Positions 1-10,146 of a stretch of 64,000 nt of DNA are shown here, piece after piece. The DNA comes from Bacteroidota bacterium (GTDB taxonomy: Bacteria > Bacteroidota > Bacteroidia > B-17B0 > Aurantibacillaceae), in NCBI GenBank assembly GCA_013697245.1, contig JACCXH010000054.1, positions 1-64,000 on the forward strand. Reading direction: 5' to 3'. The notes under the pieces are model-generated. The model was given only the letters and a program-made list of their open reading frames with translations, was not told the DNA's origin and ran no database searches. How positions within the stretch are numbered: position 1 is the stretch's first letter; each line of letters begins with the position of its first letter. Made by a program: the position numbers and the translations under genes.

Positions 1-55
1 GTTATTAACAGCAAAAATAACTGAAATGAATTTTTGACCCCTTACTTGACCCCGA

Positions 56-86
56 AAACAAAAAGCCCCAGTATTTACTGGGGCTT
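56..86 (-). terminator. Intrinsic terminator of tRNA-Ser
   Basis: On the minus strand an 11-bp stem (AAAGCCCCAGT / ACTGGGGCTTT) with a 4-nt loop is followed by a T-rich tract (TTTTTGTTTT). It lies just past the 3' end of the tRNA-Ser gene on the same strand, as expected for its Rho-independent terminator. Confidence 0.85.
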
Positions 87-97
87 TGAGATTAATA

Positions 98-185
98 TGG
101 CGGAGAAATAGGGATTCGAACCCCAGGAACCTCGCGGTTCAACAGTTTTCAAGACTGCCGCAATCGACCACTCTGCCATTTCTCC
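98..185 (-). tRNA. tRNA-Ser (anticodon UGA)
   Basis: An 88-nt type II tRNA with an encoded CCA end. The acceptor stem GGAGAAA pairs with TTTCTCC, followed by discriminator G and CCA. The D-arm contains GCAGAGTGGTCGATTGC, the anticodon loop is CTTGAAA with TGA at plus-strand 149-151, there is a long variable arm (GAACCGCGAGGTTC), and the T-loop is GGTTCGAATCC. The long variable arm plus UGA anticodon identify serine (UCA codons). A strong terminator follows directly, so it is transcribed as a single-gene unit. Confidence 0.97.
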
Positions 186-265
186 GTCGGTAAAATTACA
201 ATTTTTTTCAACGTCGCAAAGTAATTTTGCGAAAAAAATTCAATAACTTTAGGTTTTAATCCACT

Positions 266-1768
266 ATGAAGGCTCAATATATTAAAAAACAGCTGCTTAT
301 TCTTCTTATTGCAGTTACAATGCCTTGTTTTGTAGATGCCCAGGTTATTGCCTATTTTAATGTGGGCGCCTTTAATACACCTGCTAACCAACCTTATATA
401 GAAACATATTTAACCATTGTTGGCAATTCCTTATTCTCAAAAAAAATAGATAACAGCTACCAAAATGCCGTAAATATTGAAGTGAAGATCCTTAAGGATT
501 CCAACATTGTAAAAGCCAACAAATATAATTTAATTGGCCCGGGCTTTTCAGATACTTTAAAAGCGCCGTCTTTTATCGATAACCAGCGCTACTCGCTTCC
601 TAACGGCACTTATGTTTTAGAAATGACCTTAAGTGATAAGAACCAGCCCAAAAGAAAACCAACACAGATCAAACAAACAATTATAATTGCTTTTGATCAA
701 ATAAATATACAATCTTCCAGTATTGAAGTATTAGAGAGTTACAAAAAAACCACTATCCCAACATCTATTACAAAAAGCGGTTTCGATCTTGTACCATACA
801 ACGTGAATTATTTTCCCGAAACTACAAATGAACTAAGCTTTTATTTCGAAACCTATAATACTGATACTGTCTTTGGAAAGAATAAACCGTTTATATATAC
901 CTATTATCTTGAGAATAGTGATAACCTTGCCAAGTTAAATACTTATGGCGATTTTAAAAAACAAATAAGCGGAAAAGTAAATCCCATACTCGCAAAAATG
1001 AATATTGCCAAGCTTGGAAGCGGCAATTACAATTTAGTACTTGAAGTAAAAGATGAAAAGAACATTATCCATTTACAAAAAAAATATTTTTTTCAACGCC
1101 TAAACAAAAACGTTGATATTGTTGCATTAACCCAATACAGCAAAAATAAAACAGTAGCAGATTATTTTGGCAAGTGTAATAATACCGATACTTTAAAAAT
1201 GTTTGTTGAATGTTTATGGCCTATTTCAAATAGCACCGATAAAGAACGAGTTATTAATCAGGCAATAAAAAAAGATCCGGTACAAATGAAAAATTTTGTG
1301 ATCGATTTTTGGCAACGTCGCGCTGCCGATACAGGTAATGCTTTAAAAATGTGGGGAGAATATTACAAAAGTGTGCAGGAAGTTATGGTACTTTTTAAAT
1401 GCGGTAAACAAAAAGGTTATTATACCGAACGTGGAAAGGTTTATTTACAATATGGTAAGCCAAGCCAACGCAGTATGCAAAACATGGAGGAAAATACTTT
1501 TCCATACGAGATCTGGCAATATTATACGATATATGATAAAGCCAACGATCAATCATTTAGCAATAGAAAATTTGTTTTCGTTAATAAGAACCTTGGAGAC
1601 GATTGTCACACCCTCGTGCATAGTGATATGAGAGGCGAACTATATAATGATAGGTGGCGCTTTGAAGTAACACGTCGAAACAATAATGGTATTGCCGACC
1701 CTGATAATACAGTACCGGCCGGAACGGAAAACAACCAGTTCGATCAAATCTATAGCAACCCGCGGTAA
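266..1768 (+). CDS. GWxTD domain-containing exported protein
   Basis: A 500-residue protein with a Sec signal peptide (residues 1-26, cleavage near VDA-Q). The C-terminal third (about 350-470) has the pattern of the GWxTD domain: WGEYYKSVQEV, then GYYTERGKVYLQYGKP and the aromatic stretch FPYEIWQYY. This domain is common in Bacteroidota and of unsettled function; the middle part looks like beta-sandwich sequence. The namesake GWxTD residues appear degenerate (around KMWGEY). The gene starts about 80 nt from the divergently transcribed tRNA-Ser. A glycosyltransferase gene follows after 5 nt, so the two are probably co-transcribed. The protein is likely periplasmic or surface exposed. Family assignment is fairly secure; the role is unknown. 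Confidence 0.85.
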   Translation: MKAQYIKKQLLILLIAVTMPCFVDAQVIAYFNVGAFNTPANQPYIETYLTIVGNSLFSKKIDNSYQNAVNIEVKILKDSNIVKANKYNLIGPGFSDTLKAPSFIDNQRYSLPNGTYVLEMTLSDKNQPKRKPTQIKQTIIIAFDQINIQSSSIEVLESYKKTTIPTSITKSGFDLVPYNVNYFPETTNELSFYFETYNTDTVFGKNKPFIYTYYLENSDNLAKLNTYGDFKKQISGKVNPILAKMNIAKLGSGNYNLVLEVKDEKNIIHLQKKYFFQRLNKNVDIVALTQYSKNKTVADYFGKCNNTDTLKMFVECLWPISNSTDKERVINQAIKKDPVQMKNFVIDFWQRRAADTGNALKMWGEYYKSVQEVMVLFKCGKQKGYYTERGKVYLQYGKPSQRSMQNMEENTFPYEIWQYYTIYDKANDQSFSNRKFVFVNKNLGDDCHTLVHSDMRGELYNDRWRFEVTRRNNNGIADPDNTVPAGTENNQFDQIYSNPR

Positions 1769-1773
1769 AACCT

Positions 1774-2817
1774 ATGAACACAGCAGGTGTAGCGATTGTA
1801 ATTTTGAATTTTAACGGCAAATTTTTTCTTGAAAAATTTTTACCCGGAGTTTTAAAAAATTCTTCCGGCCATAAAATTTATGTGGCCGATAACGGAAGCA
1901 GCGACGATTCTGTTAAATTTTTATCTGCAAATTTTCCGCAGGTAACCATTATTTCCATAAAAGATAATTGCGGTTATGCACAAGGCTATAACATTGCTTT
2001 AAAACAAATAACCGCCGATTATTATGTCCTATTAAATAGTGATGTAGAAGTTACACCCAATTGGATAGAGCCGATTATTGAGCTAATGCAGAGGGATATG
2101 AAGGTTGCAGCTTGCCAACCAAAGCTACTTGATTTTAAAGAACGCGCCACTTTTGAGTATGCCGGTGCATCAGGTGGTTTTATTGATACATACGGGTATC
2201 CTTTTTGTAGAGGCAGAATTTTTAATTCGCTCGAAAAAGATAACGGGCAATATAATGATTCTTCAGAAGTTTTTTGGGCAACCGGCGCATGCCTTTTTGT
2301 TAGATCAAAAGCGTTTTGGGAAGTAGGAGGATTAGATAACGATTACTTTGCACACATGGAAGAGATAGATCTTTGCTGGCGTTTAAAGAATATTGGCCAC
2401 ACTATTTTTGTTGAACCAAGGTCGACTGTTTACCATGTTGGTGGTGGTACTTTAAACAAGCTTTCATCGCGCAAAACATTTTTAAATTTCAGGAATAACC
2501 TTATTACACTTACAAAAAACCATTCGCCTAATTTTTTATTCTTTAAACTGTTCTATCGCCTTGCATTAGATGGCATTGCTGCTTTAAAATTTTTATTTAG
2601 CGGGCAGCCAAAACATTTTTGGGCTGTTATAAGAGCTCATTTTGCTTATTATTGGCTGCTTCCTCAAACACTTTTAAAAAGGAAAGAATTAAAAACAATT
2701 TCAAATTTCAAATATTGTAGATCTTTTGTTTACAATGGAAATATTGTTTTTGATCATTTCCTGAAGGGAAAGAAAAAATTCAGCGATCTTGAAAAAGAGC
2801 GCTTCTTTAAACACTAA
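1774..2817 (+). CDS. Glycosyltransferase family 2 protein
   Basis: A 347-residue GT-A fold glycosyltransferase. The N-terminal nucleotide-sugar binding part reads VAIVILNFNGK, then VADNGSSDDS (donor-binding aspartate), and YYVLLNSDVEV supplies the metal-binding DxD-type motif near residue 90. Acceptor-side motifs follow (GACLFVRSKAF, then HMEEIDLCWRL, the catalytic-base region of rhamnosyl-type GT2 enzymes). The C-terminal hydrophobic stretch (about 250-300) may associate with the membrane. These enzymes usually build surface polysaccharide or lipopolysaccharide side chains; the sugar cannot be predicted. It lies 5 nt after the GWxTD gene. Its 3' end overlaps the convergent symporter gene by 11 bp. 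Confidence 0.93.
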   Translation: MNTAGVAIVILNFNGKFFLEKFLPGVLKNSSGHKIYVADNGSSDDSVKFLSANFPQVTIISIKDNCGYAQGYNIALKQITADYYVLLNSDVEVTPNWIEPIIELMQRDMKVAACQPKLLDFKERATFEYAGASGGFIDTYGYPFCRGRIFNSLEKDNGQYNDSSEVFWATGACLFVRSKAFWEVGGLDNDYFAHMEEIDLCWRLKNIGHTIFVEPRSTVYHVGGGTLNKLSSRKTFLNFRNNLITLTKNHSPNFLFFKLFYRLALDGIAALKFLFSGQPKHFWAVIRAHFAYYWLLPQTLLKRKELKTISNFKYCRSFVYNGNIVFDHFLKGKKKFSDLEKERFFKH

Positions 2818-4339
2818 CCGTTTTTTGTTCGGTTGACTTTGAGGTCTTTTCAGAAATAAAGAATAAACCTGCAAAGGTAAGAATACCATTAATTAAGATC
2901 AGTTCATTCCCGATCTTGTAACCATTAAAAATTGTATCGGATAAAGACTTTAACCCTAAAGAAATATGTAATTTTTTTTCGTACCACTCCGGGCTACATA
3001 CCATGTCTATGCTTAAAGCTATTAAAGGCGCAATGATGCAAACCAGCCAGATGAGTTTATCGTTTAAATTTTTATTGGTAAGAATACCAAAAGAAAATAA
3101 CCCTAATAACGGTCCGTAAGTAATACTTGCAAACTTTAAAATAAAATCAATAATAAGTTTATCGTTAATTGCTTTAAATATTAAAACCATAATAAAAAAT
3201 ATAACAGCAAACGAAAAGTGCACTTTTAAACGTGTATTTCTTTTTTGTTTTTCGTTAGCGGCACTTTTATTAAGGCTCAAAATATCAATGCAAAAACAGG
3301 AAGTAATAGACGTAATTGCTCCATCCACACTTGGAAATAGAGCGGAGATCAAAGCAATAATAAAAATTATTCCAATTACTCCACTAAAAGTATCACTTAG
3401 TGCAATGGTTGGAAAAAGATCATCCGGCGGAACTGAAATTGAATTTTTTGCCGCATATAGATACAACATGCCACCTAAGAACAAGAACAATAAATTAACT
3501 ACAACCAGTACAATTGAAAAAGACATAATGTTCTTTTGAGAATCTTTAATATTCTTAACACTTATATTTTTTTGCATCATTTCCTGGTCAAGCCCGGTCA
3601 TAGCAATGGCAATAAACATACCGCCAATAATGTGTTTTAAAAAATATGAACCTGCTTTTACATCGGTATTAAATATTTTTGTAAAACCTTTTTCATTCAT
3701 AAGTGTTAGTGCGCCTGAAAAATCTAATCCCATTGCTTTTACAAGCACAACGATGCACACAACCAGGCCGCATAACATACCCGTAGTTTGTAAAGTATCA
3801 GTGTAGATAATCGTTTTTACGCCGCCCTCAAAAGTGTAAAGCAATATCAATACAAGAATTACAAGCGCAGTTAATTCAAAAGGAATGTTGAGCTTATCAA
3901 AAATAAAAACCTGCAGCACACTTATTACAAGGTACAATCGTGCGGTGGCGCCAACCAAACGAGATAAAATAAAAAAGAAGGCTCCTGCCTTATGCGCATT
4001 TACACCAAAACGTTTTTCTAGGTAAGTATAAATTGAAGTGAGATTTAATTTATAGTACAATGGAATTAGAACGAAAGCAATAACAATGTAACCCAATAAA
4101 TAACCCAAAACGATCTGGAAATAATAAAAATTGCCGCTACCCACTCCACCCGGAACGCTAACAAATGTAACACCACTAAGGCTGGTACCTATCATTCCAA
4201 AGGCCACCAGCATCCAGTTGCTATTCTTATTGCCAATAAAAAAAGATTCGTTCGTTGAGTTTCTGCCTGTTACCCATGCCACCGCAAGCAGGATCAAAAA
4301 ATAAGATATAACGAATATAAAAAGTAAAGTAGGCGACAT
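2807..4339 (-). CDS. Sodium:solute symporter family (SSS) protein
   Basis: A 510-residue polytopic membrane protein with roughly 13 hydrophobic segments and no signal peptide. Features of the SSS family include GTSLSGVTFVSVPGGVG near residues 52-66 and GLDQEMMQKNISVKN near 245-260. The latter matches the conserved GxDQxxxQR-type signature after TM6. These carriers import small solutes (sugars, amino acids, carboxylates, nucleosides) driven by sodium; the substrate is not deducible. The gene is convergent with the GT2 gene and divergent from recR, with a 124-nt AT-rich gap before recR. No regulator is linked. Confidence 0.92.
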   Translation of the reverse strand: MSPTLLFIFVISYFLILLAVAWVTGRNSTNESFFIGNKNSNWMLVAFGMIGTSLSGVTFVSVPGGVGSGNFYYFQIVLGYLLGYIVIAFVLIPLYYKLNLTSIYTYLEKRFGVNAHKAGAFFFILSRLVGATARLYLVISVLQVFIFDKLNIPFELTALVILVLILLYTFEGGVKTIIYTDTLQTTGMLCGLVVCIVVLVKAMGLDFSGALTLMNEKGFTKIFNTDVKAGSYFLKHIIGGMFIAIAMTGLDQEMMQKNISVKNIKDSQKNIMSFSIVLVVVNLLFLFLGGMLYLYAAKNSISVPPDDLFPTIALSDTFSGVIGIIFIIALISALFPSVDGAITSITSCFCIDILSLNKSAANEKQKRNTRLKVHFSFAVIFFIMVLIFKAINDKLIIDFILKFASITYGPLLGLFSFGILTNKNLNDKLIWLVCIIAPLIALSIDMVCSPEWYEKKLHISLGLKSLSDTIFNGYKIGNELILINGILTFAGLFFISEKTSKSTEQKTVSV

Positions 4340-4463
4340 GCTTTAGTTAACACAAAGATTAATTTTTTTGAATGTTAATAGGCTTTTAACCTAAATAGTT
4401 CTAAACAATTATAAAGTGAATAAATAAAGTCTTTATTAGGGATAGAATATTTAATTTTACGGA

Positions 4464-5081
4464 GTGGAATTTAGTTCAAAAATAATAGAACAGGCCGTTG
4501 AAGCATTTAGCCAATTGCCCGGTGTTGGCAAGAAAACAGCCCTGCGTTATGTCTTGTATGTAATTAAACAGGATAAAAGCCAGGTAGATGCTTTAGGGAA
4601 ATTAATTTCGCAATTAAAGACGGATCTTAAATTTTGTCAGAAATGTCATAATATTTCAGAACAAAATACCTGCGATATCTGTTTAAATCCATTGCGTGAC
4701 GAAACAACTATTTGTGTTGTGCAGGATTACAGAGACGTGATGGCTATTGAAAATACCGGACTTTATAAAGGTCATTATCATATTTTAGGGGGGATAATCT
4801 CTCCGTTGGACGGTGTAACACCTTCCAGTTTAAATATAGAAACTTTGATAAATAAAGTTAGTTCAGGTAATATTGCTGAGATCATTCTTGCTTTAAATGC
4901 TACCATGGAAGGAGAAACAACCTCTTTTTATATTTTCAGAAAATTGGCGCCTTATAAAGTGAAGTTAAGTGCAATTGCCCGTGGTATTGCTGTTGGAGAC
5001 GAGCTGGAGTATGCCGATGAAGTTACTCTTGGCCGTTCCATTACCAACAGGATACCATTTGACTCCTTAATGAAAAAATAA
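4464..5081 (+). CDS. recR: Recombination mediator protein RecR
   Basis: A 205-residue protein of normal RecR length. The helix-hairpin-helix near the N-terminus reads [14 protein letters not shown] four-cysteine zinc finger (C58, C61, C70, C73) follows. The Toprim domain spans about 80-165 with [15 protein letters not shown] and [14 protein letters not shown]; a C-terminal Walker-like segment ends the protein. It works with RecF/RecO to load RecA on gapped DNA. The start codon is GTG at 4464: no upstream in-frame ATG fits, and the HHH motif begins at the expected distance. It is transcribed on its own between a divergent symporter gene and the SpoIIE phosphatase gene 41 nt downstream. Confidence 0.96.
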   Translation: MEFSSKIIEQAVEAFSQLPGVGKKTALRYVLYVIKQDKSQVDALGKLISQLKTDLKFCQKCHNISEQNTCDICLNPLRDETTICVVQDYRDVMAIENTGLYKGHYHILGGIISPLDGVTPSSLNIETLINKVSSGNIAEIILALNATMEGETTSFYIFRKLAPYKVKLSAIARGIAVGDELEYADEVTLGRSITNRIPFDSLMKK

Positions 5082-5122
5082 TCTCCTTCTTTTTTCTTAA
5101 ATTTCTGTACATTAGTATTTGC

Positions 5123-7324
5123 ATGGTAAGAAAGGCATTTTTCATATTCTTTATTTTCTTTATTTGCCTTTCCGGCCAAGCACAATTCCTAGACAAAAAA
5201 TTCTATTTGGTTGATTCTATTCAAAGAAATGCATCCAACAAAGCAGATTTTGTATTAATCGATTCGAATTTGAAATTATATAGTTTAAGCAGCTCAGATA
5301 CCGTAAAACTTAATCTTTTACATACCATTATTGAAAATTGTAATGATGAACGTATCTGGCCAAAATATAACCGTTATATGTACACCATGGCAGAAAAGCT
5401 TGCTGTGAATGAAAAAAATCAGATATTAAAAAACAAATACCTTTCAAAAAAAGCCACTGCATTAAATAATTATGGCTATTACATACAAAACTATACGAAT
5501 AATCCTAAAAAATCACTTGCGCTTTATAAAATGGCAGCAAAGATCCAGGAAGAAATTGGCGACAAGATAAACCTGATTGTTACAAATAATAATATTGCGA
5601 ACGTATCTTACAGCAATGGAAAAATATTAGACGCGATAGATATTTATCATAAAACCATAAAATTGCAGGAGGAGGTTAAGGATAATAACGGACTAACTCC
5701 TTTATTAAATAACCTGGGCGAAGTGTATTTATTTTTGGGTGATACAACAAAAGCTTACCTATACATAAAAAGGGCCTTATCTACTGCTTTACAAAGTGGT
5801 GATAAACGCATTATCGCACAGGAATTTCAAAATATTGGCATTCTAGCTAATAACAGGGGCCAAAGTGCATATGCTTTTGTTTGTTTGAGAAAAGCATTAG
5901 CGATACGAGAGGAAATTGGTGATGTAATCGGAATTTGTAAATCCAAAATGAACCTTGCAGTATTATGCATGATCGGCAAAAAAAATTATCCGCTGGCAAA
6001 AAAATATTTGGAAGAAGTAAAGCCTTTAGCCGAAAAAACCGAGAACGTGCAGGTAAGAGAGCTATATCATTCAGGCATGGCCCAGTTATATAGCTCACTT
6101 GGAGATGATAAAAATGCGATCGTCGAATTTGAAACCTCTTTAAAGCTGGCGCGTGAGATAAATTCCTTACAAGAAGAGTCTAAGATCGTTGGCGGACTTA
6201 TTATCTTATATACCCGCGTAAAGAATAAAGAAAAAGAGCTGGATATGCACCGACGGGCAATAGTATTGAATAAGATATTAAATACGACCGAATTAAAACG
6301 CGATGCACTTAGAAAAAATTATGAGTTTGAATTTTCAAAAAAAGAACAAGATCTAAAGATAGAACAAGCTTTAAAAGATGGGAAAGCAAAAGAGGAAAAA
6401 CAAAAACAAAAAATAATTACACTTGGTATATCATTTATCTTAGTACTCACACTCATTTTTTCTTTCTTTATTTTTAAGGCTTTTAAGCTTAGTAAACAAA
6501 AAAACGTAATTATTTTCGAACAAAAACTGGAAGTAGAAAAACAAAAACATCTTATAGAAGAAAAACAAAAAGAAATTGTAGATTCGATTAATTATGCCAA
6601 ACGAATTCAAAATACATTACTGGCAAATGAAGAGGTAATAACCCGCAATCTATCAAAACACTTTATTTTATTTAAACCAAAAGACATTATCAGCGGCGAT
6701 TTTTACTGGGCCAATGCGGTTACCTCCCAAAACGCCGATCTCTTTTTCATGGCTGTTTGCGACTCCACAGGCCACGGGGTACCTGGTGCTTTTATGAGTC
6801 TACTTAACACTAATTTTTTGAATGAGGCTATTAACGAAAAAAATATTTATGAGCCGCATAAAGTTTTTAACTACGTGCGTAACCGGCTAATTAATTCCAT
6901 TAGTAAAGAGAATCAAAAAGATGGTTTCGATGGTATTTTGATCTGCATTGATAAACAAAAGAACAAGATCACTTATGCCGCAGCAAATAATGCCCCTATT
7001 TTGATCAATACTAAGAACGAGTTAACCAAATTATCATTTGATAAAATGCCAGTTGGCAAAGGTGAAAGGGATATGGATTTTGTTCTTTACACTTTCGATC
7101 ATCAAAAAGGTGATAAATTGTATCTGTATACCGATGGCTTTGCTGATCAGTTTGGTGGACCCGGCGGCAAAAAATTTAAATATAAACCATTGAACGAATT
7201 ACTTGTTACATTAAATAATGTTCCTTTAAATCAACAATCCGACATTTTAGGGAAGAAGTTTCTTGAGTGGAAAGGTGACCTCGAGCAGGTAGACGATGTT
7301 TGCATTGTAGGGATTGAATTATAG
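5123..7324 (+). CDS. TPR-containing SpoIIE-type serine phosphatase
   Basis: A 733-residue protein: signal-anchor or signal peptide (about 1-21), then tetratricopeptide repeats over about 90-400 (NNNIANVSYSNGK, LLNNLGEVYLFLGD, FQNIGILANNRG). A coiled coil, one transmembrane helix (about 432-450) and a second coiled coil rich in Q/K/E lead to a C-terminal PPM/SpoIIE phosphatase domain (about 510-733). Phosphatase motifs are SGDFYW and VCDSTGHGVPGAF with the metal-binding aspartates, and the end LEQVDDVCIVGIEL. The layout implies that signals sensed by the periplasmic TPRs control cytoplasmic dephosphorylation, as in RsbU-like partner-switch signalling. No anti-sigma or antagonist gene lies nearby. 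It is a paralogue of the gene at 43481-45754. Confidence 0.92.
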   Translation: MVRKAFFIFFIFFICLSGQAQFLDKKFYLVDSIQRNASNKADFVLIDSNLKLYSLSSSDTVKLNLLHTIIENCNDERIWPKYNRYMYTMAEKLAVNEKNQILKNKYLSKKATALNNYGYYIQNYTNNPKKSLALYKMAAKIQEEIGDKINLIVTNNNIANVSYSNGKILDAIDIYHKTIKLQEEVKDNNGLTPLLNNLGEVYLFLGDTTKAYLYIKRALSTALQSGDKRIIAQEFQNIGILANNRGQSAYAFVCLRKALAIREEIGDVIGICKSKMNLAVLCMIGKKNYPLAKKYLEEVKPLAEKTENVQVRELYHSGMAQLYSSLGDDKNAIVEFETSLKLAREINSLQEESKIVGGLIILYTRVKNKEKELDMHRRAIVLNKILNTTELKRDALRKNYEFEFSKKEQDLKIEQALKDGKAKEEKQKQKIITLGISFILVLTLIFSFFIFKAFKLSKQKNVIIFEQKLEVEKQKHLIEEKQKEIVDSINYAKRIQNTLLANEEVITRNLSKHFILFKPKDIISGDFYWANAVTSQNADLFFMAVCDSTGHGVPGAFMSLLNTNFLNEAINEKNIYEPHKVFNYVRNRLINSISKENQKDGFDGILICIDKQKNKITYAAANNAPILINTKNELTKLSFDKMPVGKGERDMDFVLYTFDHQKGDKLYLYTDGFADQFGGPGGKKFKYKPLNELLVTLNNVPLNQQSDILGKKFLEWKGDLEQVDDVCIVGIEL

Positions 7325-7456
7325 ATCCAATAGTAATTCCGTCATGAATTTGATCTTTTAAAGGACAATCCGTCACGTTATTTTCTAAAAACGCGCCTAA
7401 TTTTCATGAATTAAAATTGGAACGTTTTATGCTTCTTTAACTTCAAATTTACTATT

Positions 7457-10051
7457 ATGAACCTAAATAATTACACCATAAAATCCCAGGAAGCCATTCA
7501 ACAGGCTTTGCAGTTGGCCACTATAAGCGGCAATCAGGCAATTGAAACCGGGCATATTTTAAAAGCTATTCTTGAAATAGATGAGAACGTAACACCTTTC
7601 ATCTTAAAAAAATTAAATATAAATCAAACCACTTTTGCAAAACTAATAGATAGTGTTATTAATTCGTATCCAAAAGTAAGCGGCGGACAACCTTATCTTT
7701 CAAACTCAGCTAATCAGGCTTTGGCCAAGGCAGCATCGTTTCTAAAAGATTACAAAGACGAGTATGTTTCGATTGAACATTTATTATTAGGTCTTTTAAG
7801 TGCCAGCGATAGCACTTCTAACCTTATGAAGGACGCGGGTTTGAAGGAAAAAGAATTAAAAGCCGCTATTAATGAATTAAGAAAAGGCGAAAGGGTTACC
7901 AGCCAATCGGCAGAAGAAACCTATAACAGTTTAAATAAATTTGCCGTTAATTTAAATCAACAGGCACGTAACGGCAAGCTCGATCCCGTTATTGGAAGGG
8001 ATGAAGAGATTCGCAGGGTGTTGCAGATACTTTCGCGCCGTTCAAAAAATAATCCTATCCTGGTTGGAGAACCGGGTGTTGGTAAAACTGCCATTGCCGA
8101 GGGCCTAGCACATAGGATCATTAACGGCGATGTGCCTGAGAATTTAAAATCCAAACAAGTTTTTGCTTTAGATATGGGCGCTTTAATCGCCGGTGCAAAA
8201 TTTAAAGGTGAGTTTGAAGAGCGCTTAAAATCAGTTATAAAAGAAGTTACCGGCAGCAATGGTGAGGTGATCTTGTTCATTGATGAGATCCATACCTTAG
8301 TTGGCGCCGGCGGTGGTGGCGAAGGTGCCATGGATGCGGCTAATATTTTAAAACCCGCATTAGCACGTGGCGAACTTAGAGCCATTGGCGCAACTACATT
8401 AAATGAATATCAAAAATATTTTGAAAAAGATAAAGCGTTAGAACGTCGTTTTCAAAAAGTAATGGTGGATGAACCAAGTACCGAAGATGCGATTTCTATC
8501 TTGCGCGGTATTAAAGAAAAATACGAGGCACATCATAAAGTAAGGATAAAGGATGAGGCCATTATTGCTGCTGTTGAACAAAGCCAACGTTATATCAGCG
8601 ATCGTTTTTTACCGGATAAAGCCATTGATCTTATGGATGAGGCTGCTTCGAAATTAAGGATGCAGATCAACTCCATGCCAATTGAATTGGATGAGGCAGA
8701 GCGCAAAATAATGCAGTTGGAAATTGAACGCGAAGCTATTAAACGCGATAACGATGAACCGCGCATTAATGCTTTAAATAAAGAGATCGCCAATTGGCAA
8801 GAGAAAAGAACAATTTTACGCGCCAGGTGGCAATCTGAAAAAGAAGTGATAGAAGGTGTTCAAAAAATTAAATTAGAAATAGAAGAATTAAAACAACAAG
8901 CTACTAATTTTGAGAAACAAGGCGATTACGGCAAAGTAGCCGAGATCCGCTATGGTAAAGTAAAAGAGGCTGAAGCAAAACTGGCAGAATTTGAAACAAA
9001 ATTAGCGGAAGCAAAAGAAAATGGCTCGCAATTATTAAAAGAGGAAGTGGATAGCGAAGATATTGCCGCTGTAATTAGTGCCTGGACAGGAATTCCGGTT
9101 AGCAGGATGCTCCAAAGCGAAAAAGAAAAATTATTATTGCTCGAAGACGAATTACATAAACGTGTGGTTGGTCAGCATGAAGCCATTGAAAGCATTGCCG
9201 ATGCCGTGCGCCGAAGTAAAGCCGGTTTACAGGATAGCAAACGTCCTATTGGTTCCTTTATCTTTCTTGGAACCACCGGTGTTGGTAAAACAGAATTGGC
9301 CAAAGCCTTAGCAGAGTTTTTATTCAACAACGAAAATTCAATGACTCGCATAGACATGAGCGAATACCAGGAACGCCATGCGGTTAGTAGGTTGATAGGT
9401 GCTCCTCCCGGATATGTTGGTTATGATGAAGGTGGGCAGTTGACCGAAGCAGTAAGAAGAAGGCCTTATAGTGTTATTCTATTGGACGAGATAGAAAAAG
9501 CGCATCCGGATGTTTTTAATATTTTATTACAGGTGCTGGATGACGGAAGGCTAACCGATAACAAAGGCCGTGTAGTTAATTTTAAGAACACTATTATTAT
9601 TATGACCAGTAATATTGGCTCTCAAATTATACAAGAAAGTTTTGAAAAGATCAATGAGCTTAATAAAGAAGATGTTCTTGCAAAAACAAAACTGGAAGTA
9701 TTTGAGTTGTTAAAAAGAACTATTCGTCCGGAGTTTTTGAACCGCATCGATGAAGTGATCATGTTTGAACCTTTAACAAGGGAGAATGTAACTGAAATTG
9801 TAAAAATTCAGTTTAACCAGATCCAAAAATTGCTGGCCGAACAGCAGGTGAATATTAAAATAACCGATGAAGCGATAGATTGGTTGGCGCAATTGGGCTA
9901 CGACCCTCAATTTGGTGCAAGACCGGTAAAACGTGTGATACAAAAACAGGTTTTAAATGAGCTTTCAAAACAGATACTTTCGGGTAAAATAAATAAGGAA
10001 AAAGATATAATTCTGGATATGTTTGAGAACAAATTTGTCTTCAGGAACTAA
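7457..10051 (+). CDS. clpB: ATP-dependent disaggregase ClpB
   Basis: An 864-residue Hsp100 chaperone of standard ClpB length. It has an N-domain (1-145), AAA-1 with Walker A GEPGVGKT near residue 202 and Walker B ILFIDEIHT, the coiled-coil M-domain (about 400-525) that marks ClpB rather than ClpA/ClpC, and AAA-2 with Walker A GTTGVGKTE near 604 and the sensor region. The pore loops are present (KFKGEFEERLK; GAPPGYVGYDEGG). It disaggregates proteins together with DnaK in the cytoplasm. It is monocistronic: a 132-nt gap precedes it and a clear terminator follows. The leader contains TTGGAACG about 35 nt before the ATG, but no firm heat-shock element can be assigned. Confidence 0.97.
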   Translation: MNLNNYTIKSQEAIQQALQLATISGNQAIETGHILKAILEIDENVTPFILKKLNINQTTFAKLIDSVINSYPKVSGGQPYLSNSANQALAKAASFLKDYKDEYVSIEHLLLGLLSASDSTSNLMKDAGLKEKELKAAINELRKGERVTSQSAEETYNSLNKFAVNLNQQARNGKLDPVIGRDEEIRRVLQILSRRSKNNPILVGEPGVGKTAIAEGLAHRIINGDVPENLKSKQVFALDMGALIAGAKFKGEFEERLKSVIKEVTGSNGEVILFIDEIHTLVGAGGGGEGAMDAANILKPALARGELRAIGATTLNEYQKYFEKDKALERRFQKVMVDEPSTEDAISILRGIKEKYEAHHKVRIKDEAIIAAVEQSQRYISDRFLPDKAIDLMDEAASKLRMQINSMPIELDEAERKIMQLEIEREAIKRDNDEPRINALNKEIANWQEKRTILRARWQSEKEVIEGVQKIKLEIEELKQQATNFEKQGDYGKVAEIRYGKVKEAEAKLAEFETKLAEAKENGSQLLKEEVDSEDIAAVISAWTGIPVSRMLQSEKEKLLLLEDELHKRVVGQHEAIESIADAVRRSKAGLQDSKRPIGSFIFLGTTGVGKTELAKALAEFLFNNENSMTRIDMSEYQERHAVSRLIGAPPGYVGYDEGGQLTEAVRRRPYSVILLDEIEKAHPDVFNILLQVLDDGRLTDNKGRVVNFKNTIIIMTSNIGSQIIQESFEKINELNKEDVLAKTKLEVFELLKRTIRPEFLNRIDEVIMFEPLTRENVTEIVKIQFNQIQKLLAEQQVNIKITDEAIDWLAQLGYDPQFGARPVKRVIQKQVLNELSKQILSGKINKEKDIILDMFENKFVFRN

Positions 10052-10072
10052 GCTTTTAACAAATTATAATAT

Positions 10073-10119
10073 AAAGAGGATTTATGCCCTAAAATTTGGC
10101 ATCTATCCTCTTTTTTTAT
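10073..10119 (+). terminator. Intrinsic terminator of clpB
   Basis: A 9-bp stem (AAAGAGGAT / ATCCTCTTT) with a short inner GCC/GGC pairing is followed by TTTTTTT, 21 nt after the clpB stop codon. The descending arm overlaps a promoter-like sequence for the next operon. Confidence 0.85.
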
Positions 10120-10126
10120 ATCTTTA
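10095..10126 (+). promoter_or_regulatory. Predicted Bacteroidota-type promoter for the surface-protein operon
   Basis: TTTG at 10095-10098 and TATCTTTA at 10119-10126 are separated by 20 nt, fitting the phylum consensus TTTG-N19-21-TAnnTTTG except for the last base. Transcription would start near 10132, before the short ORF at 10147 and the large cell-surface operon. The spacer contains half of the clpB terminator hairpin. This is inference from consensus only. Confidence 0.5.
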
Positions 10127-10146
10127 GCTATATAATTAATTTTTTT

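Noticed and set aside
7957-8385. 142-codon antisense ORF inside clpB
   Set aside because: Mirror frame of a well-conserved coding region, with no independent features.
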